Origin: JAWPMT01 sp965215825
GTDB lineage: Bacteria; Bacteroidota; Bacteroidia; Cytophagales; Cyclobacteriaceae
NCBI GenBank assembly: GCA_965215825.1
Contig: CBDCEM010000003.1
Coordinates: forward strand, 2,914,001-2,978,000
Length of the DNA: 64,000 bases
Direction of reading: 5' to 3'
Both the position numbers and the translations under genes were made by a program. Positions 43,372 to 51,220 of this stretch are shown here, piece by piece. Every line of letters starts with the position of its first letter. The first letter of the stretch is position 1. Under the pieces are notes generated by a model. That model did no database searches. It was given only the letters and a program-made list of their open reading frames with translations, and was not told the DNA's origin.

Positions 43372-43555
43372 TGATTCACCTGAGTTACTGAATACGCTCA
43401 GTGCATTCCACCAAACGAATGAAATCGTCCTTAAAGCCGCGATCATCGAGAAGATTCAGACCTTCATACCATTTCAGAGTGAAAAACAAATCGTGGAAGG
43501 CTCTACCATTTTTAGAATTATTTACTTATTCCTACCGCAACTAGAAAAGAAATAA
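43346..43555 (+). CDS. Doubtful small ORF between ttcA and the M23 peptidase
   Basis: A 69-residue frame from GTG 43346 has plausible composition and ends shortly before the peptidase gene. It starts inside the ttcA promoter, with 9 bp to the divergent ATG, and has no recognisable domain. I keep it only as a low-confidence candidate. Confidence 0.25.
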   Translation: MVKALLFVNDSPELLNTLSAFHQTNEIVLKAAIIEKIQTFIPFQSEKQIVEGSTIFRIIYLFLPQLEKK

Positions 43556-43587
43556 CCTTCAACCGCAAAAGTTCGTTTCTGGCCCTA

Positions 43588-44760
43588 ATGACCTCCAAAC
43601 CATTTGGCAAATACTTCCAATTCCTAATCATTTCTCTAAGCGTAATCGTGGTTTCCTGCTCCGAAGAAGAAAAGGTGCCGGTTCCTTATCAACCCAGAGA
43701 CAGTCACGATGCTTATAGGAACAGTCTGAAACTCGCCAATCTGGATAAAACCGCATTAGGGGAAGATTGGATATCCGCTGCCAACAATATTTTTAACAAC
43801 CCCGTGCCACTTCCTCTTCCCTACGAGGAAGCTTTCCATATAGATCCTACCATACCAGAAGCGATGGCTTATCGTTTTTCGGCAAAACGAGGACATAAAA
43901 TTGTCATCAGATTGGAACAGATGTTAGGTGATTCTGCGATTCTATTCATAGATGCCTTTAGAGTCGTCAACGATTCTTTGGCTGAATACCGGCACATAGC
44001 ATCAGCGGATAGTAGTTGGCAGTTAGCATTCGAACCTCGGCGTGATGCGGAGTACATCCTTAGGTTTCAGCCGGAACTACTACGTGGAGGTAGCTACAAG
44101 ATCAACATTCAACATGGTCCTTCTCTGCAATTCCCTGTGGCAGGTAAAGGCAAAAGAGCTATTCAAAGTTTCTTCGGTGACCCCAGGGACGGAGGGCGGA
44201 GGGAACATCATGGTGTAGATATTTTTGCCAAAAGAGGTACGCCCATTGTTTCACCCACCAAAGGGTATGTGCGTTTTGTAGGAACAAGAGGAATAGGTGG
44301 AAAAGTGATTTGGATAAGTGATACCGAAAGAAGACAGAGTTTATACTTTGCACACCTGGATTCACTCATTATTAAATCCGGGACTTTCGTTAATCCCGGC
44401 GATACCATCGGAACAGTTGGAAACACAGGCAATGCGCGAACCACACCACCACATCTGCACTTTGGCATTTATAGTAATGGTCCCATCAATCCTTATAGTC
44501 ATATAGCAGAAATCACCGACCAGTCCACTCCCATTGGCGATCACCTGGCCCTATTAGGGCAACCATTATTAACAGCCCAATCCAGTTTTCTTCGCGATGA
44601 GCCAAGAATCCGGTCAGCTGTCATTGATACGCTACTAGAGGCCACCGAAGTGGAAGTAGAAGCAATCATTGCTGACTACCTCAGGGTAACTACCACGGAA
44701 GGTACCCAGGGTTATCTTCAACGTCGTTTATTAAAGTTAAATACGCAAGAAACCAGATAG
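43588..44760 (+). CDS. M23-family peptidase, lipoprotein
   Basis: The N-terminus has a lipoprotein signal with Cys in VVSCSEE (about residue 24). The central part has a beta domain, then the M23/LytM zinc peptidase with HHGVDIF (His and Asp ligands, about residues 209-215) and HLHFG near residue 291. A further SH3-like domain (about 320-390) ends the chain. It should cut peptidoglycan cross-bridges in the periplasm, or act as a non-catalytic septation factor if inactive. The zinc motifs are intact. Confidence 0.9.
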   Translation: MTSKPFGKYFQFLIISLSVIVVSCSEEEKVPVPYQPRDSHDAYRNSLKLANLDKTALGEDWISAANNIFNNPVPLPLPYEEAFHIDPTIPEAMAYRFSAKRGHKIVIRLEQMLGDSAILFIDAFRVVNDSLAEYRHIASADSSWQLAFEPRRDAEYILRFQPELLRGGSYKINIQHGPSLQFPVAGKGKRAIQSFFGDPRDGGRREHHGVDIFAKRGTPIVSPTKGYVRFVGTRGIGGKVIWISDTERRQSLYFAHLDSLIIKSGTFVNPGDTIGTVGNTGNARTTPPHLHFGIYSNGPINPYSHIAEITDQSTPIGDHLALLGQPLLTAQSSFLRDEPRIRSAVIDTLLEATEVEVEAIIADYLRVTTTEGTQGYLQRRLLKLNTQETR

Positions 44761-44852
44761 CCATCAAAAGAAACTTCCATTCTCTAAATATCGAATGAGA
44801 TTTGGGTTAAATTGAAGCAACCGAACCTTACTATGTATCGCACGCTTCAATC

Positions 44853-46304
44853 ATGAAAACTAATTTTATTACAAATATCTGTACCTGGACCAGGGGGCAT
44901 GTGCTTTTGATTTGCGTCTTCTTCTTCGGTTGTGGAGTATCGAATGAGGAAACCAGAAAACCTAACGTAATCATCATCTTTACTGACGATCAGGGACATG
45001 CTGATTTAGGATGTTTCGGCTCTCCGGATATTGAAACACCTCATCTGGATCAGATGGCACGTGAAGGTATTAAATTAACTCATTTTTACGCGGCTCAAGC
45101 GGTATGTTCCGCGAGTCGTGCAGCTCTTCTCACAGGTTGCTATCCCAATAGGTTGGGGATTCATGGTGCTTTCATGCCCAATAGCAAACGAGGATTAAAC
45201 CCCTCAGAGGTGACCATGGCCGAAATGTTGAAAACTCAGGGATATGCTACTGGAATTTTCGGAAAATGGCACCTGGGAGATCATCCCTCGTTAATGCCTT
45301 TAAAGCAGGGCTTCGACGAGTTTTATGGGATTCCCTATTCTAATGATATGTGGCCTTTTCACCCACAACAAGGTCCCATTTTCAATTTTGGACCATTACC
45401 ACTATTTGAAAATGAATCCATCGTTGATACCCTGGAGGACCAAAGTCTGCTGACAACAGAAATCACGGAGAGAAGTATTGATTTCATTAAGAGAAATAAG
45501 AATAATCCATTCTTCTTGTATGTCCCTCATCCTCAGCCTCACGTGCCGCTATTTGTTTCTAATAAATTCAAAGGCAAATCATTGCGAGGACTTTATGGTG
45601 ATGTGATCATGGAAATAGATTGGTCTACGGGCCAGATCCTGCAGGCCTTGAAAGATTACGAAATCGATGATCAAACGCTGGTCATTTTCACCTCTGATAA
45701 TGGTCCCTGGCTTAATTATGGTGAACATGCCGGATCAGCCGGTGCATTAAGAGAGGGCAAAGGCACAGCCTGGGAAGGTGGCCAACGAGAACCTTTTATT
45801 GCAAGATTCCCAGGTACAATTCCCGCTGGACTGAACAGTTCTACCCCTGTCATGGCCATAGACTTACTTCCTACCATTGCCCGATTTACTGAAGCGCAAT
45901 TACCCGAAAACATCATTGACGGTTCGGACATCAGTAAAATCTTAACTGGGGAAAATAATAATGGAGTTCAGGAGGCCTATTTCCACTATTATAAAACCAA
46001 TGAATTGCACGGTGTGACTTACAATAAATGGAAACTGTATTTCCCCCATACCTATCGATCATTAAACGGCCGTGAAGGAGGTAAAGAAGGCCTTCCCGTA
46101 CCATACGACCAACTTACGGTCAATAAAATTGAATTGTATAATCTCGAACTTGACCCTTCAGAATCAAGCAACGTGGCTAGTCAATATCCCGAGATAGTTC
46201 AGAAAATTGAAGCCCTGGCAGATGACATGAGAAATAAGCTAGGAGATGCGCTTCAGACACAGGATGGAACAGAAAACAGGGAGCCCGGTATTATTTCACC
46301 CTAG
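44853..46304 (+). CDS. Arylsulfatase-like sulfatase, lipoprotein
   Basis: The N-terminus has a lipoprotein-like signal with Cys27 in FFFGCG. The sulfatase core starts with PNVIIIFTDDQGHADLG (metal-binding D45, D46). C85-S-A-S-R is the formylglycine site in C-x-A-S-R form, which matures through an anaerobic or FGE-type enzyme. The metal-binding SDNGPW segment lies further on. It cleaves sulfate esters, often in marine polysaccharides. The next gene, a VOC protein, starts 31 bp downstream. Confidence 0.92.
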   Translation: MKTNFITNICTWTRGHVLLICVFFFGCGVSNEETRKPNVIIIFTDDQGHADLGCFGSPDIETPHLDQMAREGIKLTHFYAAQAVCSASRAALLTGCYPNRLGIHGAFMPNSKRGLNPSEVTMAEMLKTQGYATGIFGKWHLGDHPSLMPLKQGFDEFYGIPYSNDMWPFHPQQGPIFNFGPLPLFENESIVDTLEDQSLLTTEITERSIDFIKRNKNNPFFLYVPHPQPHVPLFVSNKFKGKSLRGLYGDVIMEIDWSTGQILQALKDYEIDDQTLVIFTSDNGPWLNYGEHAGSAGALREGKGTAWEGGQREPFIARFPGTIPAGLNSSTPVMAIDLLPTIARFTEAQLPENIIDGSDISKILTGENNNGVQEAYFHYYKTNELHGVTYNKWKLYFPHTYRSLNGREGGKEGLPVPYDQLTVNKIELYNLELDPSESSNVASQYPEIVQKIEALADDMRNKLGDALQTQDGTENREPGIISP

Positions 46305-46335
46305 AATTAGAAAATTGCTACATAAAATATTCACC

Positions 46336-46770
46336 ATGAAAAACCTCAATATCTACATCCATTTTAAAGACAACTGTGAGGAAGCTTTTAACTTCTATCA
46401 ATCTGTGCTTGGAGGTGAGTATGAAGCGCTAAGCAGATACGGAGAACTTCCCCCTCAGGAAGGCATGCCCCCAGTCGCAGAAGAAGATAAAAATCTGATC
46501 CTGCATATAACATTACCGGTGGGATCCATCACTAAACTGATGGGAAGTGACATGGCAGGAGGCTGGGCGGCAGGCCTCAATCAGGGAAATAACTTCGCAG
46601 TTTCACTTCAGGCAGAATCCCGAGAAGAAGCGGATCGGGTTTTTGCTGGCTTATCACAGGAAGGAAAGATCACTATGTCCATGCAGGATACCTTTTGGGG
46701 TTCTTACTTTGGTTCTTTTGAAGACAAGTTCGGCATCAGTTGGATGATTAATTTTCACAACCAATCATGA
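46336..46770 (+). CDS. VOC superfamily (PhnB/DinB-like glyoxalase) protein
   Basis: The 144-residue protein has the YHFKDN..EEAFNFYQSVLGGE pattern and the later QDTFWGSYFGSFEDKFGISWMINF ending, both typical of the PhnB-like VOC subgroup. These proteins form a metal-binding barrel as dimers, but the substrate is usually unknown. The frame extends 30 codons into the end of the sulfatase gene; the ATG at 46336 agrees with the family start. Confidence 0.9.
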   Translation: MKNLNIYIHFKDNCEEAFNFYQSVLGGEYEALSRYGELPPQEGMPPVAEEDKNLILHITLPVGSITKLMGSDMAGGWAAGLNQGNNFAVSLQAESREEADRVFAGLSQEGKITMSMQDTFWGSYFGSFEDKFGISWMINFHNQS

Positions 46771-46825
46771 ATAACGTTAAAATTGAGTATTTTTTTTACA
46801 CAAAACGTTTTTTATTAAACATCAG

Positions 46826-46862
46826 GTTGACTTTCTTAGTACAGGACATTTGAAAAGTCAAC
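46826..46862. repeat. 9 bp inverted repeat before the DoxX gene
   Basis: GTTGACTTT at 46826-46834 and AAAGTCAAC at 46854-46862 pair exactly across 19 nt. The site is 94 bp upstream of the DoxX start in an otherwise empty 186 bp gap. It may be an operator or a weak terminator. Confidence 0.35.
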
Positions 46863-46956
46863 TCACTCACAAATGCTCCACTTCCAGCAGTTTTAAGACC
46901 CATAACAAGGATACCTTTTCCTAGAAACGGTTATCTTACGGCCATACTATTATATC

Positions 46957-47313
46957 ATGAAGCACCTGGATCTTATTGGGCGTTTGCTGTTTGCCGTTCC
47001 CATGATTCTCTCCGGATTTTTCCATTTCACAAAATCATCGGTAGTTACACGTACTGTACCTTCTTTCATGCCCTTTAAAGAAATATGGGTCTATGTCACA
47101 GGTGTGGGATTTATCCTCGCTGCCATAAGTATAATCATCGGAAAGAAAAGCCGGTTAGGTGCAGGGTTATTAGGGCTCATGATCCTTTTGTTCGCATTCC
47201 TTATCCATTTTAAAGGATTCCTACGGGGTGTTCCGCTTGCATCGAGTTGGTTCATCAGAGATGTAGCCCTAGCCGGTGGTGCACTATTCATTGCGAGTAA
47301 AGCGAAAGATTGA
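46957..47313 (+). CDS. DoxX-family small membrane protein
   Basis: The 118-residue protein has four membrane helices (from LIGRLLFAVPMILSGFFHF to VALAGGALFIAS) in the DoxX arrangement. DoxX-type proteins are linked to redox stress and thiosulfate or quinone pathways in other organisms, but function here is unknown. It starts with ATG and lies alone between a 186 bp gap and the convergent radical SAM gene. Confidence 0.86.
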   Translation: MKHLDLIGRLLFAVPMILSGFFHFTKSSVVTRTVPSFMPFKEIWVYVTGVGFILAAISIIIGKKSRLGAGLLGLMILLFAFLIHFKGFLRGVPLASSWFIRDVALAGGALFIASKAKD

Positions 47314-47397
47314 TCAAAACCATTGACACTTATTATACTTCTTTAACTGGGAGTTTAAGGTTTTCACCTTATTTGAAGCGAGGTACATCTTTGCCCA

Positions 47398-48456
47398 TCA
47401 AAACAATTGATAATTCCCTCCTCTCCTAAATCCTTCCATATTGATTGACGGCATTTTCCTTCCTTCGAAGTGTTTATTGTATGATTGCCTAAAGAGTTGT
47501 TTGATTATATCCGCGTGACTACCTGCACCGGATTGTCTTCTACCATATTCCGAATCGTTGACCTTTCCTCCATGAAGCTCACAGACCTGATTCCATACTT
47601 TCTGAGCCCGATCCGGGAAATTTTTGAACAACCAATCTCTCGTAAGGTCAGCAACTTGACCGTTTAATCTAACAACTGTATATCCGGCAGAAAGTGCACC
47701 TGCATGAGCAGCAGCTTCCAATACCTTAGGAATCTCATGGTGATTTAATCCGGGAATAATAGGAGCATTCATGATTCCAACAGGAATGCCTTCATTCCTG
47801 AGTTGTCGGATGGCCCGTAATTTCTTCACCGCACTAGCTGTTCTGGGTTCCATCAATTGTCTCAGCTTTTCGTCTAGCGTTGTTACCGACAAATAAACAT
47901 GGACAAGTCGGTGACTGGCCAATTCTTTCAGGACATCAATATCTCGCGTCACCAGCGCATTTTTTGTAATGATTCCAATTGGATTTCTATATCTCAGACA
48001 GACCTTTAGTATCGCGCGTGTTAGCTCATATCGTTTTTCCAGTGGTTGATAACAATCAGTATTCCCGGATAACATAAGTTTTGACGGCTTCCAGGATTTC
48101 TTTAGAAAGGCTTCTTCCAATAATCGAGGAGCATCTTTTTTAACAATGATCTTACTCTCAAAATCCAAACCTGCACTAAACCCCCAATATTCATGAGAAT
48201 TTCTGGCATAGCAATAAATACAACCATGCTCACATCCCTGATAAGGGTTTACTGAGTGATCAAAAGGAAGGTCAGGACTATCATTCCTCGAAATGATCTT
48301 TTTCGGTGTTTCATAAAAAACTTCTGTCTCAGGTTTGTCTGCCAGGTGTTGCTCATCTAACCCCTCTACATGATCGTATGCAACCTCATGTTTTTCGAAC
48401 CTATTGTGTGAGTTGAATTGCGCGCCTTTGCCTTTAAAGTAGTCATGTTCCTGCAT
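47398..48456 (-). CDS. Radical SAM protein, PA0069/SplB-like family
   Basis: The 352-residue protein has the radical SAM cluster motif C75-x3-C79-x2-C82 (CEHGCIYC) preceded by NPYQG and followed by YARNSHEYWG, which is the PA0069-type signature. It has a SplB-like plan. Homologues sit near photolyases or light-induced genes in some bacteria, so a DNA or photoproduct role is possible but unproven. Two tandem dyads lie just upstream (48467-48503). Confidence 0.9.
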   Translation of the reverse strand: MQEHDYFKGKGAQFNSHNRFEKHEVAYDHVEGLDEQHLADKPETEVFYETPKKIISRNDSPDLPFDHSVNPYQGCEHGCIYCYARNSHEYWGFSAGLDFESKIIVKKDAPRLLEEAFLKKSWKPSKLMLSGNTDCYQPLEKRYELTRAILKVCLRYRNPIGIITKNALVTRDIDVLKELASHRLVHVYLSVTTLDEKLRQLMEPRTASAVKKLRAIRQLRNEGIPVGIMNAPIIPGLNHHEIPKVLEAAAHAGALSAGYTVVRLNGQVADLTRDWLFKNFPDRAQKVWNQVCELHGGKVNDSEYGRRQSGAGSHADIIKQLFRQSYNKHFEGRKMPSINMEGFRRGGNYQLF

Positions 48457-48460
48457 GACT

Positions 48461-48468
48461 CAAATATA
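48461..48468 (-). promoter_or_regulatory. Candidate -7 element (TATATTTG) of the radical SAM gene
   Basis: On the minus strand a perfect TAnnTTTG match ends 4 bp before the ATG at 48456. It overlaps the first dyad of the repeat at 48467-48503. Confidence 0.4.
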
Positions 48469-48503
48469 CTAATATTTATAGTATTTTACTATTTATATTA
48501 GTA
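48467..48503. promoter_or_regulatory. Two tandem dyads TACTA-N7-TAGTA before the radical SAM gene
   Basis: TACTAATATTTATAGTA (48467-48483) and TACTATTTATATTAGTA (48487-48503) are each TACTA-N7-TAGTA palindromes, separated by TTT, and the pair is also an inverted repeat with two mismatches. Dyad centres are 20 bp apart, two turns of DNA. The first overlaps the -7 element of the gene, so repression is the obvious guess. Confidence 0.65.
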
Positions 48504-48530
48504 ATTCATTATCGAATTAGACCCAACAAA

Positions 48531-49070
48531 CTATTTGCTATTTCTTAAAAAATAAGCAGATGCAACACCCACTACTGCTCCAAAAAGGTGCCCTTCCCAG
48601 CTTACCCCTTCCCTCAAAGGCAGGACTCCATAAATTAATCCACCATACATAAAGATAATAACCAGGGTGATCAGAATGGATTTGATATCTCGCCTGAAAA
48701 AACCCATGGACATGAGGAAGGCAGCCAACCCATAGGCCACGCCACTAGCTCCAATATGGTAAACCGGTCGGGCAAAAAGCCACACCAGCACACCGGAAAA
48801 TACATAGCACTGTAGAAATACCTGCGTTGCTATTTTACTATAGAACAGGTAGAGGACAACCCCCAGAAACAGCATTGGAAAAGTATTGGAAATAATGTGC
48901 CATAGATTTCCATGCAATAAAGGAGCGGTTACAATGCCTAACGTGCCATCCATGGTCCGGGGTTTGATACCCATGTAGCCCAGATTCAATCCGAGAGTTG
49001 TCTCAACAGTAAAGAAAAGCCACATTAAAAACACAAAGCGAAGTGGCGGTACGATTGATGCTTTATTCAC
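48531..49070 (-). CDS. Rhomboid-family intramembrane serine protease
   Basis: The 179-residue protein has six membrane helices, the HGNLWHIISN motif, catalytic Ser109 in GASGVAYG and His161 in EGHLFGA. The start is GTG at 49070. Rhomboids cut proteins inside the membrane; targets are unknown here. It is short and lacks extra domains. The gene is followed by the radical SAM gene after a 74 bp gap with regulatory dyads, so the two may be separately controlled. Confidence 0.92.
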   Translation of the reverse strand: MNKASIVPPLRFVFLMWLFFTVETTLGLNLGYMGIKPRTMDGTLGIVTAPLLHGNLWHIISNTFPMLFLGVVLYLFYSKIATQVFLQCYVFSGVLVWLFARPVYHIGASGVAYGLAAFLMSMGFFRRDIKSILITLVIIFMYGGLIYGVLPLREGVSWEGHLFGAVVGVASAYFLRNSK

Positions 49071-49264
49071 CAGCTATTATTTTGAATTAAAATGGAAGGT
49101 AATGATTTAGGGTCAATCAGAAAACTGGAGTATATCTAAATATCGGTGATTTTCTAATTCTCAGACTACTGCGTTAATTGCTTTTTGACAGGGCAAATTA
49201 AGACCGTACGTAACCCAGTTTCTTCTAACAAAGAAGAACAGGTCGTTCCGTCATTAGACACAAA

Positions 49265-49297
49265 AAAAGAGCTACGAAATCGCAGCTCTTTATATTT
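49265..49297 (-). terminator. Terminator of the TerB-like gene
   Basis: AAAGAGCT at 49266-49273 pairs with AGCTCTTT at 49284-49291. On the minus strand it is followed by a T-run, matching the end of the gene at 49313. Confidence 0.85.
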
Positions 49298-49312
49298 AAA
49301 ACTTTCTATGTA

Positions 49313-49789
49313 TTACACTCCCGTTTTTTCAGGGTCGTTGATCATTTTGAGGTCCATAAGTGACTTTTCTTCGTAAGAAACCGATAAATAACCTAACACG
49401 CCACCAGAAGCTTCAGCTATCTTCTTAGCCAGATCTTTTAAGCTTGCATATAGTTTAATGGCGAAAACCCGGTCAATTTTAGGAAGGATAAAGTTCAACT
49501 TTCTAAGTTCTTGCTCAAGGTCCGTATTACGATCTTTAACATCTTCAGGCAACGTATCAACCAATTGGTTAAAATCCGACTCAAATGTCTCTCCTACTGC
49601 CTTGTAATATTCAACCAGTTGCTCTCGTGCTCTACTTTGTCTGGATCGGGCAACATCGACCGCTTCTTTCCTTTCCGATTTATCAATTTTGCCATCAGCT
49701 CCAGCTATTAAAATAGCTACATATACTGGTGCTTTAAGTATGATTTGTACTTCGTCTTCTCTTAAGTTCTCGAATTCTTGGACGTTCAT
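49313..49789 (-). CDS. TerB-like helical protein
   Basis: The 158-residue soluble helical protein carries VYVAILIAGADGKIDKSERKEAVDVAR near the N-terminus, which resembles the acidic, metal-binding loop of TerB/DjlA-like domains. The rest is acidic and helical. An upstream TTG would extend by one residue, so the ATG at 49789 is preferred. The function is unknown. It is followed by a clear terminator. Confidence 0.75.
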   Translation of the reverse strand: MNVQEFENLREDEVQIILKAPVYVAILIAGADGKIDKSERKEAVDVARSRQSRAREQLVEYYKAVGETFESDFNQLVDTLPEDVKDRNTDLEQELRKLNFILPKIDRVFAIKLYASLKDLAKKIAEASGGVLGYLSVSYEEKSLMDLKMINDPEKTGV

Positions 49790-49905
49790 CAAGGGACTGA
49801 TTTTATAACGGCTCGAAATTATATAATAAATCTCACTATTAGTTCATCAGCAACAGTCAAAATACCCGACAAAATCACTATCCTTCGCATCATCGGACTT
49901 TCTTT

Positions 49906-50550
49906 TTAATCCACCTCTAACGGTTCTTCTTTTCCGAGGAATTTAGGTTGTGTTCCAACGACAACATCCGCCACAGCCACTACCCTTGCCAGCACCTCTC
50001 TGAACCAGATCCTTAAAGGCAGTGGACCGGGTGCTTTATACCCTACTGCATGTATGTCATGTTGACGGGCAAGGAACAAAGCTCTGGATAAATGAAAGGA
50101 TTGCGTAACAATGATCAGGCTGTCCTGACCAAATACCTCTTTTGAACGAACAATGGAATCCAGTGTTCGAAAACCAGCGAAATCCATCGTCATGGCATGG
50201 CCAGGAACCCCCTTGGATTCAAGCTCTTTTTTTAACAACAAGGGCTCGTTGTATTCTTTCAAGCTATTGTCGCCACTAAGTAATAAATGCTTCACAAAGC
50301 CATTGGCATATAATTCTGCAGAAGCCTCCACTCTACCTTTAAAAAACAAATTTTGCGTACCTACTATGGTCCACTTGCTCGTCCCCAACACCAATGCCAC
50401 TTTATATGTGCTAATTGGCAAATCTTTAAGAGGTTTTATCTGATTTCGTGTGGACATAAGAATCACAACGTTGCATAGTATGATAAATGCAACAATCATA
50501 ACTGTGGCGAAAGCCAATAGTTTGGCAAGCTTCCTGGCGAGATTTTTCAA
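49906..50550 (-). CDS. YdcF/SanA-type membrane protein (DUF218)
   Basis: The 214-residue protein starts at TTG, with an N-terminal membrane helix (about residues 14-33), then the DUF218 domain: VALVLGTSKW, a GRVEASAELY segment, LLLSGDNS, and SLIIVTQSFHLSRALFLAR. In Escherichia coli, SanA and ElyC of this family affect envelope barrier function and lipid carrier levels. It lies 4 bp after the methyltransferase, so co-transcription with the topoisomerase operon is likely. Confidence 0.88.
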   Translation of the reverse strand: MKNLARKLAKLLAFATVMIVAFIILCNVVILMSTRNQIKPLKDLPISTYKVALVLGTSKWTIVGTQNLFFKGRVEASAELYANGFVKHLLLSGDNSLKEYNEPLLLKKELESKGVPGHAMTMDFAGFRTLDSIVRSKEVFGQDSLIIVTQSFHLSRALFLARQHDIHAVGYKAPGPLPLRIWFREVLARVVAVADVVVGTQPKFLGKEEPLEVD

Positions 50551-50554
50551 CGTC

Positions 50555-51217
50555 CTATGACAAAGTATTTCTCAGTATGATCTCCGAGTTCTTTACGATC
50601 TCTTTGTACCATGCTAATTTCAGTTTACTCTTTTCGAGTTCGCTGAGATGCCAATTTATCAAACTCTTTTCGATTTGATGCCTTGCTTGATTTAGAATTA
50701 TCGCTGCACTGACAGATAAATTATAACTTTCGGTAAATCCGTACATTGGAACCTTCAACTCAACATCAGCTTGTTCCAGGACTTCTTTTGATACGCCACT
50801 GTGTTCGTTCCCAAATACAAAAGCAGATTTACAGGTCACTTCAAAATCGGCTAATGAAATAGAATTGTTTCCAACACTTGTAGCTACTATCTGATATCCC
50901 TTATTTTTTAGAGTTGATAAGCAGGCAGTGGTATTGTTTTCTTCCTCTTTATAATGTTCCAACGTAAGCCATTGAGAAGCTCCTCGGACAACATACGGAT
51001 TGACGTGATACTCTTCCACGTTCTCAATAATATGCAGGTCCTGAATTCCCAGACACTCACATGAACGGATTACCGCACTTGCATTATGGGGTTTATAAAT
51101 ATCTTCCAGAACTACTGTCAGAAATCTGGTACGACGAGACAAGACCTCCTCAATAAGCTGCTTTTTGTTTTCTGTAACAAAAGACTCGAGGACTTGTATT
51201 TGCTCTTGACTGTGCAA
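50555..51217 (-). CDS. TrmH/SpoU-type RNA 2-prime-O-methyltransferase
   Basis: The 220-residue SPOUT methyltransferase starts at TTG. Motif 1 (VLEDIYKPHNASAVIRSCE), motif 2 (FGNEHSGVSKEV) and motif 3 (VPMYGFTESYNLSVSAAIIL) are intact. The C-terminal extension and overall size agree with TrmH, which methylates G18 in tRNA; an rRNA target cannot be excluded. It starts 3 bp after parC in the same direction, so the pair is translationally close. Confidence 0.9.
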   Translation of the reverse strand: MHSQEQIQVLESFVTENKKQLIEEVLSRRTRFLTVVLEDIYKPHNASAVIRSCECLGIQDLHIIENVEEYHVNPYVVRGASQWLTLEHYKEEENNTTACLSTLKNKGYQIVATSVGNNSISLADFEVTCKSAFVFGNEHSGVSKEVLEQADVELKVPMYGFTESYNLSVSAAIILNQARHQIEKSLINWHLSELEKSKLKLAWYKEIVKNSEIILRNTLS

Positions 51218-51220
51218 AGA

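Noticed and set aside
43346..43555. A confident gene call for the 69-residue ORF beside ttcA
   Set aside because: It begins inside a well-formed ttcA promoter and has no family; it is listed only as a doubtful candidate.
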